Origin: Cymodocea nodosa | Lineage: Eukaryota; Streptophyta; Magnoliopsida; Alismatales; Cymodoceaceae | Reading direction: 5' to 3' | Assembly (NCBI GenBank): GCA_036874045.1 | Contig: JAZBRI010000008.1 | Coordinates: 12,787,001 to 12,851,000, forward strand | DNA: 64,000 bases | Shown: positions 21,568-34,428 of the stretch, piece by piece | How positions within the stretch are numbered: the stretch's first letter is position 1 | Layout: the number at the start of each line of letters is the position of its first letter | Notes under the pieces: generated by a model | The model's database searches: none | What the model was told of the DNA's origin: nothing | What the model saw: only the letters and a program-made list of their open reading frames with translations | Made by a program: the position numbers and the translations under genes

Positions 21568-23342
21568 TATAGAATTGTATGGCTACAAAAGAGGGGGGTG
21601 AATTGTGTATTTTTAATATTTTCTGAAATATAATTGAAACTTTAAAACTCAAAAACAAGTCAAGACAATGTTTTCATAAAATCATTTTTATTCAAGGTTT
21701 CAATTACATTATACAATTCAATTCTCTTCAGAAATTGTAGATGCAATTATAACTCGATACCATGTATCATCTAAAAAATTTCATAACTACAAATAGAGAA
21801 AACTAATTTGCGGAATTTAAAACATTTGTCCCTGTTTGAGATCTTCTTCTTATTTTTCTTCTTCAGCAATTCTTTAGTGACAAATATCTTGTCTTTCTCT
21901 ACTTCACCGAATTTGCTTTCTTCTGATACTTCAACTCTTTAATGACATAAATCTGACCTTTTCTACTTCACTGAATTTTCTTCCACTTAAGAGATTTTCC
22001 TTGAGAAGGTGTTTTTGATCCCTGAAAAAGATTTTTCTTTTGGCGTGCAGAGATGGTTTGATCCTTGAAAAGATTTTTCTTTCTACGTGCAAGGATGGTT
22101 TGATCAATGAGAACTCTATGCCTTTTATACTGTATCTTCATTTCATGCATATCCTCCACGTTTAATCACTACCAGTTTTCCACTTCTCCACGTCTTTTCT
22201 TTTTCCTTCATCGAAACACACGTTCCAACCCATGTTTATATTTCGAATTTCCTTTAATCATCAGTCTTGGATCTCTGAAAAATTTCCTGCAAAATAAACT
22301 TTCTCGTCCAAAAGTTTTTTATTAGTGTAATAAGAAGTCGTTACTTTAATGTTAACTAAACGAGTAACACAAGTATATATATATAACTTAACGTTTCTAA
22401 CTTAATGAGTTCACCCTATGCCATTTCACGTGACAAGTATTATTGCTAACTCAATGAACTAAGTCCGTGGTGTTAAGCTATCTCAACAAACCATCTCCGT
22501 TGTGTTATGATAACTCAACGAACCAACTTAACCTTTCTTTCGAAAGGTTAAACGATAACTCACCGAAATCAATTTAAGTTTCGGATAGTTACGGATGTAA
22601 GTCACCGAAATACTCTTTATATTATAAAACTAGTGAGACACGTGTCAAGACCTGAAAACATGACTTAAGTTACCTTTCGGATAGTTACGACTGTAAGTCT
22701 TCAAAAAACTTTAACTCACCGATTCAGTAATAAACAAATGTTTTTATAATAAGAATTTTACCACGTGCAAAAATAACAACTTAAGTTTATAATGCTAACC
22801 TAACGTGTTGCCTTAGTATTCAATATAGCAACTCAACACGTTTAGTTATGTTAACTTAACGAGTTAAACATGTACACCTCACGTGATACAATACAACATT
22901 CGTAACTTATAATTTCACCACGTGTATAAACTAACTTAACGAGTTCGTCTCTTCTTCTATTCACTAACTTAACGAGTTATCACGTGACCTATTTTAACCT
23001 TTAAGCCTCTAACTTAACGAGTTCTCACGTGACCTCTATACAAACAAAACTCTAACTTAACGAGTTGTCTAAACGTGTACTATTCATGATACATAAGATA
23101 TAACATTAAAATATATCATGCTTTTCAATAAAAACACACGCTAACTTAACGTTTAGCTGAATGAGAAATTAATGTAATGAAATGACTAGTTATTAACTTC
23201 AAATCCAATACAGACAAGTATTTATATCAGTAAGCTTTTTCTGTATTAATTGATGATTTTAATTTCTTTTCACAAGCAATAGTAATTGAGCAAATATGAT
23301 TATTTTCATTCAGCACACATCATCAAAACAAAATACTCAACA
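21568..23342 (-). repeat. Copia-A left LTR (3' LTR of A1)
   Basis: 1775 bp, ending ...AAATACTCAACA. The first two bases have drifted from TG. It contains seven CACGTG sites between 22427 and about 23033, and at 22924-23070 four TAACTTAACGAGTT units. Compared with 34429 onward, about 15 of the first 245 bases differ by eye. Confidence 0.93.
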
Positions 23343-23837
23343 ATCTCCCCCTTTTTGATGATGACAAAACCATATTAAATCAATTATGAAATATGTATAA
23401 CTCAACAAAATGCCTTCGTTGGGTTAACTTTTAATTCAATAGACTTGTTTGTTAACTTAAGTTCACTTAAGCTTATTTCTATTGTTTGTGTAAATTTTAC
23501 CTCTCAAAACGAAAACTCTCAAATGTCAATAATTATATAAGTATTAGTTTTCTAATTATCATTTGTTAGATTACAATAATCATTCAATAGCATCTCCTTT
23601 TATAATATATATATGCAATTAAGATCATAATCATCTTTTTATAATATTTCTCCCCCTTTTTGTCATTAATCAAAAAGATAATTACAGAGAATATATATAC
23701 ATATATAAGAGAATTACAACAACTCTTTCTATAAACAAGAATAATAATTGAACACATTTATAGAAAAATGTATTGTTCAATGAATCAAACAAGCAATACA
23801 AACAATACATTTTGTATTCAGAAACAAACAAAAATAG
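23343..23837 (-). promoter_or_regulatory. Doubled polypurine tract and 3' non-coding region (A1)
   Basis: AAAAAGGGGGAGAT (minus strand, 23343-23356) touches the LTR and would prime plus-strand DNA. A second tract, GACAAAAAGGGGGAGA, lies at about 23650-23665. Both recur in A2 and Copia-B. No gene in the rest. Confidence 0.85.
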
Positions 23838-26126
23838 TTATTGACCCCTCCTAAGTATATCACTTATAGCATTACATATTTTATCTCCTAGATGCCTAAT
23901 ATCATTTCTGATGTCGTTAAGCATTGCATCTAAGTCAGGAGGTAGCTGGGTTTGCTGTTCTGCTTGAATTGAATAACTATGTTGTTGTTGTTGTATATGG
24001 TCTGTATCAGGTTGTTGTTGTTGTCGTTGAGGTTTATGCATGGCTTGAAATTTTTGCAAATCTTTGACACTAAATGCTCTCATGCCTTTAGTTTCAGAGG
24101 GCCAGTCAGATAAAGTCAATTGGCTTGCAAGGATTCTACAAACAGCATCACCATAAAATAACTTTGAACACATATGCTGTAGTTGAGACATAAATACATC
24201 AAACCAATTTATTTGAATTCTATTCAACAAGCCATAAGTTGCATATAAACAACTTCTGCTGACTTTCAAATTGTGTCCAACTCTTTGAAATAAATTTGCA
24301 TGCAATATATTTGTAATAAATCTTACCTCTGCATTCAGATTTTCCATTAATCTCATTTCAGAATATACATCTAGAATTTTTGATAAAGACTGAATATTCC
24401 ATTCCAGTTGTCTTATCATGTCAAATCTGTTGGGAATAACAACACCTTCATTCTTTAATCCTAAAACTTCAAAAATTAACTCAGAAGACAATATAAACTC
24501 CTATTCATTTATTTGAGTTTTCAGAAAATTTCCATTCTTGTCCAAATTGCTATAAAAAGCTACAATAAGCTTTGTGTATTGCTTCCATTTCGTTCCTACT
24601 AGCAAGAATTTAATGAGGTCTTCAAACTCAAATAGATTTCTTATGCCCATCAAATTTCTAAATTTTATTGGACGAGCATGCAGAATCTGACATGTAATCA
24701 GATTATTGTATTTCTGCAATGCTTCTTTAGATCTAAAATGAATTGCATTACCTTGAATTTTTAATATTGTCCACAAAGAAGGTGATACCTGAAGCCATGA
24801 TTTAGAGTATAATTCATCTTTAGGAACCTCTTTTTCAAAATGAATGTCATGTTGTTCCTCTTCCAAAATATTATCTTGAAGCTGCTTAGGTAAGCTTGAT
24901 TCTTCAGTTTCAACAATGTTAGGAACATTGTCAATATTCTCAACATTCATCTTTTCAACCTCTATAAAATGTTCAGAGTTCAATTTTTCCACAAATTTTA
25001 CAGCCGGTGTATCTGTTTGTAATTGTTCATTTTGTTCAACAGATAACTTCATTGATTCATGCTGTGAATTCTCAAACTCTGCTTCTATAGATTCTGTAGA
25101 AGGCTGTTTAACTTTTAGTTCTTCTAGAGTCTTAACAGTTTCAATATCTGCTACTCCAGACAAGTTAGCCTGTTAACTAGTTAATGCGTCAACATTGTCA
25201 ATTATATCTGCAATAACTTGTTCAATGTCAGGTGCCTAATGCTTTGATTTGTCAATTTCTGCATCATCAAGATTTGTACTAATAGAAAAACTTGAGCTCA
25301 TATTTGACTTGGATTTCTTCTCAAGTTTTCTAGTAAGGGAAAATAAAGTCTCATTATCTTCATCAGTTTCAGTGTGCTCAGAACTGATGAGTTTATCAGA
25401 TGCACAATAAGGTACAATGTCTAGACATACATTGTCCTTTGGAAATAAATTTTCATCTGATTTTCCTTTTTCAATAGACTTTGTTTCCTTAGACATAATT
25501 TTTCTGACTTTCCTTCTTCTATAATATTTATGTTTCTCCTTTTCAAGTATTGCTGTTTTCTTTTCAAATTGCTCCATAAAAGTTTTCTGCTTTAATTCTT
25601 CTAAGGCACTTTCTATTGCAATGGCCTTTCGAAGACTGTCAACTTTTGTTTTGTCTACAACAATATTTGATTTTACTTGTTTTGAATATAAAGGAGTAGG
25701 GATAGTTGATTCATGCTCTTCCTCAAATGCATGTAGTCTTGTACCGTTTATAGGAGTTTGAGGACTTCTATTTGATGAACCTACACCTTTTTCCAAATAT
25801 TTTGTATACTGTTCCAAAAATGCAAACTTAGCACATTTCATTCTGTATTCTCTATCAAATTTACTTTGAATCCCCATGTATGTAATACTAGCATCAATAT
25901 TTTGGAGTTCTTGTCTAACTTCATTTAGTATACCTTCAGGAAAGAAGTAATCTTTATAAATTTCAACTAACCTTCTATCCACTCGAAGTATTTTCCTGAA
26001 CCAAGTACGTGGAACTTCATCATTCTCTATTTCTTTTACTTTTGCATCTCTTCTGCTTTTGCCTTTTCCTCTACCACGACCTTTGTAGAACTTGGAGACC
26101 ATCGTCACAGGTTGTAACAGCAACAA
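23838..26126 (-). pseudogene. Extra ORF after pol of Copia-A (A1), shared domain with gypsy ORF3
   Basis: Three adjacent minus-strand stretches. The N-terminus is strongly basic (GRGRGKGKSRRDAK), then PRTWFRKILRVDRRL and FLEQYTKYLEKGVG. A charged helical middle has EELKQKTFMEQFEKK and RRRKVRKIMSK. The C-terminal domain has RNLFEFEDLIKFLL, FYSNLDKNGNF, LIFEVLGLKNEGVV, LLNRIQINWFDVFMSQL, KLFYGDAVCRIL and LSDWPSETKG, then a Gln-rich tail and a short Leu heptad end. The domain matches gypsy ORF3 (11124-11852). Sireviruses often carry an 'env-like' ORF here, but I see no signal peptide or membrane span. Function unknown; broken. Confidence 0.78.
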
Positions 26127-27686
26127 GCGGGAAAGATTTTCTTGACAAAGTTTACAAATAACCTAAGTGCCCGTGCAATAAGTGTTTAAATAGGAATTTT
26201 AGGCATATAACTCAACGTGAAGAGAAGTCGGGTTTAGAAATTAAATAAATATTGAATAAAGTTTATTCAATCAAGGTACCTGAAATATTCAAGTATAACT
26301 CGTTGAGTTAACTAACCTAACGAGTAAAATGCTGTCTAGAGGTAGTTTTACACGTTACCTTATCTAACATAACGTCTAGTTAATACACTTAAACAATTTT
26401 CGGATGCTTCCAACTGAAACGTTCCAAAAACAATACACATGCTAAACTTAACATTATCTTGAGAACATTGTAAACTATTTGAACATTTTGACTTTTGAAT
26501 CTAAAATAGTTTATTTGTCTTTTTAAATTATTTCATCAAGATTTTAAGAGGACATTAATTCAGATTAACTAAGATTTGTATTCTAAATTATATTAATCTA
26601 TTTTCGACATTGTTAATGCTCCCCCTACAAATATACTTCAAATATATTCAATCAACATACAAAATATACTTGTATAACAATAGATGTTAAGTATAACTAT
26701 ACTTTAAATTTTCTTTTAAGAAACTTCTGTTATCCTGAGATCATCAAAAATGATTTCCAGAATCAATTCCTACTGCATATGAATCAAAACACAACTTTGA
26801 ACTCAATTTGATTAATTCAAGGAGAATAAAAGAATGTATCTCAAATAAACGTTTTCAAAAGTACTAATGTTGATTCAATAAATCAGTAGTCATATTTGTA
26901 GAAACTATATGCGATTCAAAGATATCTGTAATTAATGAAACAACTTTTTCTTTTCAAAACAGTAAATATTGATAATTTTCTTTAAAGTTAGTTTGAAAAG
27001 CTTGAATCATACAAGAGCTTTCTAATGTACCCGTGTAATGAGCTTTCAGTCAACAATCCCAGATCTGATCAGGACCTTAGGTTGCCAGATTTAAAGAATC
27101 CTTTTTTAGGACAACAAACCTTACATACCTATCTGCTCAAGTACAAAAGGCTCATGATCAAACTGATCAATAAACACTCAAAGATTTTTACTTTGTAAGC
27201 ACTTTTCATTTTAAGCACAGTATATATGTATTCCATTAATACAGATGCAATAAAACACAAATCTCATACAATTTTTACTTCTATGATTGTACTAAGAATA
27301 CGAATCAGTTTCAATAAGCTTATACTTTTGATTAATAGTTTAAGCTGAGTTACATATAACTTATTCTACAAGTTTAATCAATTAAGTCAAATTTATGCAT
27401 GATCATATGCATTTTCCTTGATTTAAAGAAAACATTTAATCAAAATTTCAGAATGTTAGAAGTATTTAATGTTTTTCATTTACACTTCCACTTAAAATCG
27501 TAAAAACCATTAAAATTGATAAACTACTTAAAATCAATAAGATACTACTATGATTTTACAGTAAATACATAGTATCTTAAGCAGCAGTTTAGATATTACT
27601 TTAGATATTTATAATAAGTATATAATATCTATGAGGTGAACAACATCATCAATAATATTTATCTTTTTATCTAGAGTTTAAGCATT
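26127..27686 (-). other. Long non-coding spacer between RNase H and the extra ORF (A1)
   Basis: No coding frame of note. The sequence is well kept in A2 (57611-59203, opposite strand), including a block around 27040-27140 with a GGTATGTAAGG string and CCTGATCAGATC. Conservation without coding suggests transcript or cDNA signals. A purine-rich GGGGGAG string lies near 26625. Confidence 0.7.
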
Positions 27687-29095
27687 TTACACATCACATA
27701 GCCTACAAATACCTAAATTTAATCTAATGTTGCAGAATGTATTTTCGTCTAGAGTTTTGTAAATATATCAGCTAATTGATTTTTACTAGACACAAATTCT
27801 AATTTAATTTTTCCTTTAATTACGTTATCTCTTAGAAAATGATGTCTAACCTCTATATGCTTTGCTCTTGAATGTAATACAGGATTTTTGGAAAGATTTA
27901 TTGCAGAACTACTATCACAAAAAATCTCAGTTGTATCATAAGATAATCCAAAATCTTCTAAAGTTTGCCTTATCCACAGAATCTGAGTGCAACACAGTGC
28001 AGCAGTAACATATTCAGCTTCTGTAGTAGAAAGTGCTACACAGTTTTACTTTTTACTAAACCATGACACCAAATTATTTCCCAATAATTGACATGTGCCA
28101 CTAGTACTCTTTCTATCAGATATAGATCCTGCATAATCAGCAACAGTATATCCTATAAGATCTATTGAACTATCCTTAGAATAATATAGTCCGAAATTTT
28201 TAGTTCCTTGTATATATCTAAATATTCTTTTAACTACTATTAAGTGTGATTCTTTAGGATTAGATTGAAATCTAGCACAAACACACACAGCAAACATAAT
28301 ATCAGGTCTACTAGCAGTCAAATAAAGTAAAGAACCAATCATACTTCTGTATTTTCTTTGATCTATAGATTTTCCTGTCATCAATATCTAACTTTAAAGT
28401 AGTACTCATAGGAGTTCCTCGAATCCTTGTATCATTAAAATTAAATTTCTTAAGCATTTCATCTGCATATTTTTCTTGATTTAAAAATATACCTTTATCC
28501 ATTTGCTTAATTTGAAGTCCTAGAAAATATGAAAGTTCTCCTATCATACTCATTTCAAACTGATTAGTCATCTCTTCAGGGAATATTTCTATCAACTTAT
28601 CAAAGGTTACTCCAAAGATTATATCATCCACGTATATTTGAACAACAATCTGATCTTTACCATCTCTCTTAATAAATAGAGTATGATCCACTTTTCCCAT
28701 GATATAGCCTTTTTCTATTAAAAAAGTAGACAATCTTTTATACCATGATCTAGGTGCTTGCTTCAAACCATATAAGGCTTTCTTCAATTTATACACAAAG
28801 TCAAAATTTTTGATATCTTCAAATCCAAGTGGTAGTTTTGCATAGACTTCTTCATTAATTAAACCATTTAGAAATGCACTGTTTACATCCATTTGATATA
28901 ATTTAAAATCCATATAACAAGCATAGGCCAATAATATTCTAATACTTTCTAACCTAGCCACAGGAGCAAATGTTTCATCATAATCTAATCCTTCTTCCTG
29001 TGTATACCCTTGTGCAACTAATCTAGCTTTATTCCTTATAATTTGACTAGTTTCGTTAGTTTTATTTCTAAAGATCCACTTTGTACCTATTATGG
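27687..29095 (-). pseudogene. Copia reverse transcriptase and RNase H (A1)
   Basis: RT motifs include [28 protein letters not shown] and the catalytic YVDDIIFG. Further on: FLGLQIKQMDKGIFLNQEKY, SLLYLTASRPDIMFAV and DYAGSISDRKSTSGTCQ. RNase H ends with the DIFTK motif. This is the standard Ty1/copia order after integrase. It would make element cDNA in the particle. Twin at 49368-50800 in A3. Broken. Confidence 0.93.
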
Positions 29096-29096
29096 A

Positions 29097-30800
29097 CTAA
29101 TTTTCTGGTGGAGAGACTAATTCCCATACATCATTTCTGATGAATTGATTTAGTTCTTCTTGCATTGCCACTATCCAATTTTCATCAGATAATGCTTCTT
29201 GTATATTACTTGGTTCCACCATAGAAACAAACATACACATACTATTTAAATTTACTGAAGAGCTAGTTTTAACTCCCTCATTAATATTACCAATGTCTTG
29301 AGTAATGGGATGTGATGAAGAATAATGCCAATTTCTCTGATTTTCCTCAATATTCTCATCAGCATCTGAAAGTCCATCACTTTCATCATTAGTTTGATCA
29401 TTTAAGTTCATATTTTTGATTTTCTCAGATAAATCATCAATCTCTCTATTGATCTCTAACTCATTTGGAAAATTGATCATATCATCATTATCAGCTTTAG
29501 ATTGAGATTCTCTAAGAGAATTTTCATTGAAGCTTACATGGAGGGTTTCTTCAATAGTCCTAGAAGTCTTGTTATATACTTTATAGGCTTTACTTCTAGT
29601 AGAGTGACCTACAAAAATTCCTTCATCCGATTTGGCTTGAAATTTATCCCTTTTAACCTTAGTATTAAGAATAAAACACTTGCAGCCAAATGGTTTCATA
29701 TAGGAAATTTTTGGAGCCCTATTAAACATAATTTCAAAAGGAGTTTTATTAACATGAGGTCTTAAATGACTTCTGTTAATAACATAACAAGCTGTATTTA
29801 CTGCTTCAGCCCAAAGATTTTGAGGTAATTTATGTTCATTCAACATAGTTCTGGCCATTTCTTGAAGCGATCTATTCTTTCTCTCAACAACAACATTTTG
29901 ACACAGTGCTCTTGGAAAAGAAAATATGTGATCAATGCCATGCTCATTACAATAGTTATCCATTTGATCATTATCAAATTCAGTTCCATAATCACTCCTA
30001 AGTTTTTGAATAGAGACACTCTGCTCATTTTGAACAAAATTGCAAAACATTTTAAATTTTTCAAAAACTTCTGTCTTAGATGCTAGAAAATATACCCAAG
30101 TGTATCTAGAGAAGTCATCTACTAAAACAAATACATACCGTTTACCACCAAGACTCATGATTCTTATTGGTCCAAATAGATCCATATGTATAAGTTCTAA
30201 GACTCTCTTGCTTGAAATATCAGTTTTGGATTTAAAAGAGTTTTTGTGAAGTTCGCCTAACTCACATGCATCACACATAAAGTTCTTTAAGTATTTAATC
30301 TTTGGTAAACCTCTCACTAAATGTTTTCTAGATAGTTTATGTAATAGTTTCATATTTATATGCCCAATCCTTCTATGCCATAGATATGCATCACTAGTTT
30401 CAGCTAGCAAACATGAAATTAAATCAACTGCACCAGAAGGTAAAGATAAAATACATACAGAACCTTTTCTTTTAGCAATAAACTTAATTTCATCTGTATT
30501 TTTATCAATTATTTTGCATACATTATCTTCAAACACTACATAATATCCATTTTTAGTTAGTTTTATGACACTCAACAAATTAAATCCTAGGTTTTCTACA
30601 TATAGTACATTCGAAATAACACAAGTAGGAGTTATTTGAACATTGCCCATACCTATGATTTTATCTTTGCTTTTGTTTCCAAATGTTACACTTCCTTTCA
30701 TGGTATTTGTAAAATTTTGTAATAGACTTTTATGTCCGGTCATGTGACTTGACGCTCCACTGTCCAAAATCCACTTTGATGTTGTTTCCTCTTGCAACAC
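29097..30800 (-). pseudogene. Copia protease, GAG-pre-integrase and integrase (A1)
   Basis: It starts with KWILDSGASSHMTGHKS, the protease active site D-S-G. The GAG-pre-integrase zinc part follows (YLWHRRIGHINMK, CDACELGELHK). The integrase core has HMDLFGP, VDDFSRYTWVYFL, LRSDYGTEFDN and ERKNRSLQEMARTMLNE, matching D,D,E. The stretch ends where RT begins (MQEELNQFIRNDVWELV). The longest single frame of the window, 567 codons. The flanking parts of the polyprotein are broken. Confidence 0.93.
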
Positions 30801-30803
30801 AAA

Positions 30804-33059
30804 TTAAGAAAAACTTTTTCTTGGTACCCAATGTTGTTGAGGACCAAGTTCATTAAACGCATATTTCTTCTTTTTGTTTAAAAATAGTTTAACATTATCA
30901 TTTATATTCTTATTAGTTGTAAGTACTATTGATTTATCATTAGCTTCATACTCACATATAGCATTATTGCTTTTGCAATTATTCTTTTTGTTTTCAAATG
31001 TAGTATAATCAATACCAAACAGATTTTTATCAGATGCTAATTTATTTTGGTCATGCTCATACATTTCAGTAAGTTCATACCAAGATTTTCTACTTCTATT
31101 AACACTTTCCGTACATACAAAATCTTTTTCTACACAAGAATTTTTAGTTTTATCACATGCAAAATGAGTAATTGGTCTAATACCAATGTATTGAATTACA
31201 TGCTCAGGTTTCTGAATTTTCAGTTTACTACAATTGTCTGAAATTTTAGAAACATTAGAAACTGAATTTCCAGAAGAAGAAACAAGATTTTTAGAAACAT
31301 TTATAGTCATGTTAGAAGTACAATTTGACAAATCACATTGATTTATATTATTACTACATGATTCATCCCTTGAAGTACCTACTTCTACATATTTATTACC
31401 TTGTTTCATAATAAAAGGAATTTTAGTCTTAGATTTACTTGAACTGCAACTAATAAATCCTTTATTGGCTTGAGATTCAAGATATTCAAGATAATCAAAT
31501 CCTAAGCCAAATTTATAAGACACCGCAGGGGTACTAGTTAGTTTGTCTAACTTAGTTTGACTTAAATTCCATTTGTCAATGGTAGAATTTAAATCTTACT
31601 CTCTCAGTTTTAATTTATCTATCTCTAATTCAAGTTCATTTAAATTGTTTCTCAACATTTCAATTTCAGATTCTATCTTTAATTTTTCAGCATTTATATT
31701 CTGTATTTGTTCATGCAAGATACATTCATTAAATCTAAATTTTTGCAAATCTCTAGCATTATTTTCATTATCACATTTAAACTTTTCTAAAGTAGTAGAC
31801 AGGAAACAATTTTCTTCTTCCATAATGGATGAAGATTTTCTAATATTCTTATTTTCTAGTTTACATACTTTAAGTTTTTGTAATAATGCAAGATAAGCAC
31901 AGAATAATTCATCAAATTTGAAATCTGAATGACTTTCAAGATCAGATATTACCTCAGACTCATCTGCCATGAAGCACACATGAGCAACGTCTTCTAACTC
32001 TTGTTCTCCTTCTGAATGTGAAGATTTTGATGCTGATTCCTCAGATTCAGACTCTTCAGACGTGTCATCCCAAGTGACCTTCAAAGCCTTTTTCTTGTAA
32101 AACTTTTTCTGAGTTTTCTGAGTCGTCTTCTTCTGATTTGTCCTACTTTGCTTTTCATTTTTCCTCATAGGACAATCTGGAGAAAGATGTCTAGGTTTCT
32201 TACAGTTGTAACATACATACTTTCTAGATGAAGAATTCTTGTCATTCAGTGATTTTGACGTTGAGGGTTTATCATTTTTGTTCCTTTGTTGTTTCCTAGC
32301 TTTCCATGCTTTCTTGAATTTCCTAGTCAGCAAAATCAAATCCTCGTTAGAATCAGTAGATATATCAAAATCTGAATTAATTTCGAAGGCTATTTCTTTC
32401 TTCATTTCTAGTTTGTTGTAACTCAGTGATTCATTTAATTGAACTTCATAAGCTGTTAAATTTCCTATAAGTTCATTCATAGTATAAACATTTAAATCTC
32501 GTGATTCCTTAATTGATGTTACTTTCTGAGACCATTTAGAACTTAGGGATCTGAGAATTTTCCTCACCAAATCCTTCTGTTCAAATTTCTTTCCTAAACA
32601 TTTTAAAGAGTTTATGATATCAGAAATCTGGAAAACATCTCAGAAATATTTTCGTCTTCATGCATCTTAAAGAGTTCATACTTATGAATCAACATGTTTA
32701 TTTGTCTCTTTAACTTGAGAAGTACCTTCATGTGAAACTTCTAATGCATGCCACACCTCATAAGCAGATTTATATGCCGACACTTTACTGAACTGTTCAT
32801 AACTCAATGCACAAAATAAAATATTTAAGCCCTTAGCAATCAGAGTTTCATTTTCTTTTTTAGTAATTGTCCAAGTATTATAAGGAGTAGTTAACAGAGT
32901 ATATGGTTTAGAAATCATGAACCACAATTTATGATCTATACTTTGAAGAAAAACAGTCATCCTATATTTCCAATATTCAAAATGTATTCCATCAAATAAA
33001 GGAGGACGATTAAGATTTTGGCCTTCATATAAAGAAATATTACCATTTCCAGTAGCCAT
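30804..33059 (-). pseudogene. Copia gag (A1)
   Basis: The N-terminus from the ATG at 33059 has NLNRPPLFDG and YWKYRM. The middle carries a CCHC knuckle, CYNCKKPRHLSPDC, near 32170-32215, then KALKVTWDD and an acidic Ser-rich run. A coiled-coil region (about 31600-31900) is rich in Leu, Glu and Lys. The C-terminal part ends LGPQQHWVPRK before the protease. Such a long gag fits Sireviruses. It would bind RNA and form the particle. Broken at a few points. Confidence 0.88.
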
Positions 33060-33245
33060 TTTACCTTAGATTTTTCAACCTATTTGATTTTAAACAATCT
33101 AAAAACTTTAAAACAACTTGAGCCTTAAATCAAGAAAGTTAAACGTATGCTTAGATATTAATTTCTGTTTAAAAACAAGGAAGGTAGAATAAGCAATGAT
33201 ATTAAATAAGTTGGTATCGATTTTATATCAAAGATTATTAACAAA

Positions 33246-33257
33246 GCTCTGATACCA
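33246..33257 (-). other. Primer binding site, initiator tRNA-Met (A1)
   Basis: On the minus strand exactly TGGTATCAGAGC, two bases inside the LTR edge at 33260. It matches the complement of the 3' end of plant initiator tRNA-Met. Confidence 0.93.
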
Positions 33258-33259
33258 CT

Positions 33260-33686
33260 TGTAGGATCGTATGGCTACACAAGAAGGGGGTGAATTGTGT
33301 ATTTTTAATATTTTTTGAAATAAAATTGAAACTTTAAAACTCAAAAACAAGTCGAGATAGTGTTTTCATAAAATCATTTTTATTCAAGGTTTCAATTACA
33401 ATATACAATTCAATTCTCCTCAGAAATTGTAGATGCAATTATAACTCGATACCATGTATCATCTAAACAATTTCATAACTACAAACAAAGAAAACTAATT
33501 TGCGGAATTTAAAACATTTCCCCCTGTTTGAGATCTTTCTTCTTATTATTTTTCTTCTTCAGCAATTCTTTAGTGACGAATATCTTGTCTTTCTCTGCTT
33601 CACCGAATTTGCTTTCTTCTGATACTTCAACTCTTCAACGACATAAATATGGCATTTTCTACTTCACTGAATTTTCTTCCACTTGA
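33260..33686 (-). repeat. Copia-A LTR piece next to the primer site (A1)
   Basis: Starts TGTAGGATCGTATGG and follows the LTR-A sequence for 427 bp, to ...TTCCACTTGA. Then sequence from the Copia-B LTR takes over. Being next to the primer site, this is what is left of the 5' LTR in its original place. Confidence 0.9.
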
Positions 33687-34428
33687 ATAAGTTACTGTTC
33701 TATCTGATATTCAGTAAATAACCTTCCAAAAATCTCAGGCTTTCGTATGGTTATAAAAATAACTTACCGAAAAGCATCCATAACATGCCGATTCATCACT
33801 CATGTTCTGTTCTCTAAGTCACGTGAGGATTTTAAGTTGCTCATGTGTAAAGTCAAGTGTTAGGAGTCTTGTATTTAACTTACTGAAAGAGCTCCTGATT
33901 TTCGGATAGTTAACTACTGTAACTTACCAAACTTTCATTTAAGCCTCTAACAACTGTTCCTTCAAAACTGCACGTGCATAAAAACATAACTTAAGTTTTT
34001 GATAGTTAAGCCATAACTCACCGAAATTCTCTTGAGATTTTGGATAGTTATCTTTCTAACTCTTCGAAAAATCTAGCTGAACATCTGTTTGGAATTCTAC
34101 ACGTGGCAATTTCAATAACTTAAGTTTCAAATAGTTAAACTGTAACTTACCGAAACTCTCTTTGAAATTTCGGATAGTTATCTAACTCTCCGATTTTCCC
34201 TTTTAAGCTTTCAACTGCCGGCTTCTCCATTTTGCACGTGCGTAATAAAATGACTTAAGTTTTGGAAAGTTATGCCTGTAACTTACCGAAAAACTCGAAT
34301 AGTTATCTAACTCTCCGAAAAGAAAACTCGGATAGTTATCTAACTCTCCGACAAGTCCTTTTAGTTTCCATTAGGTATTTCTACACATGGTTTATTGAAT
34401 GACTTAACTTTCGGATAGTTATACCTGT
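33687..34428 (-). repeat. Second copy of part of the Copia-B LTR
   Basis: Matches about 20826-21567 (and 42205-42955) including the final CCTGT, with scattered differences. It is bounded on both sides by Copia-A LTR sequence. It is therefore a duplicate of the flank on the left of A1, not part of the element itself. Confidence 0.88.

Noticed and set aside
22924-23070. Regular repeats as a CRISPR array
   Set aside because: Repeats are short, imperfect and LTR-borne, the sequence is a plant genome, and no cas genes are present.
23838-26126. Extra ORF as a true envelope gene
   Set aside because: I see no signal peptide, hydrophobic membrane span or surface-protein pattern; the protein is polar, basic at the start and Gln-rich at the end.
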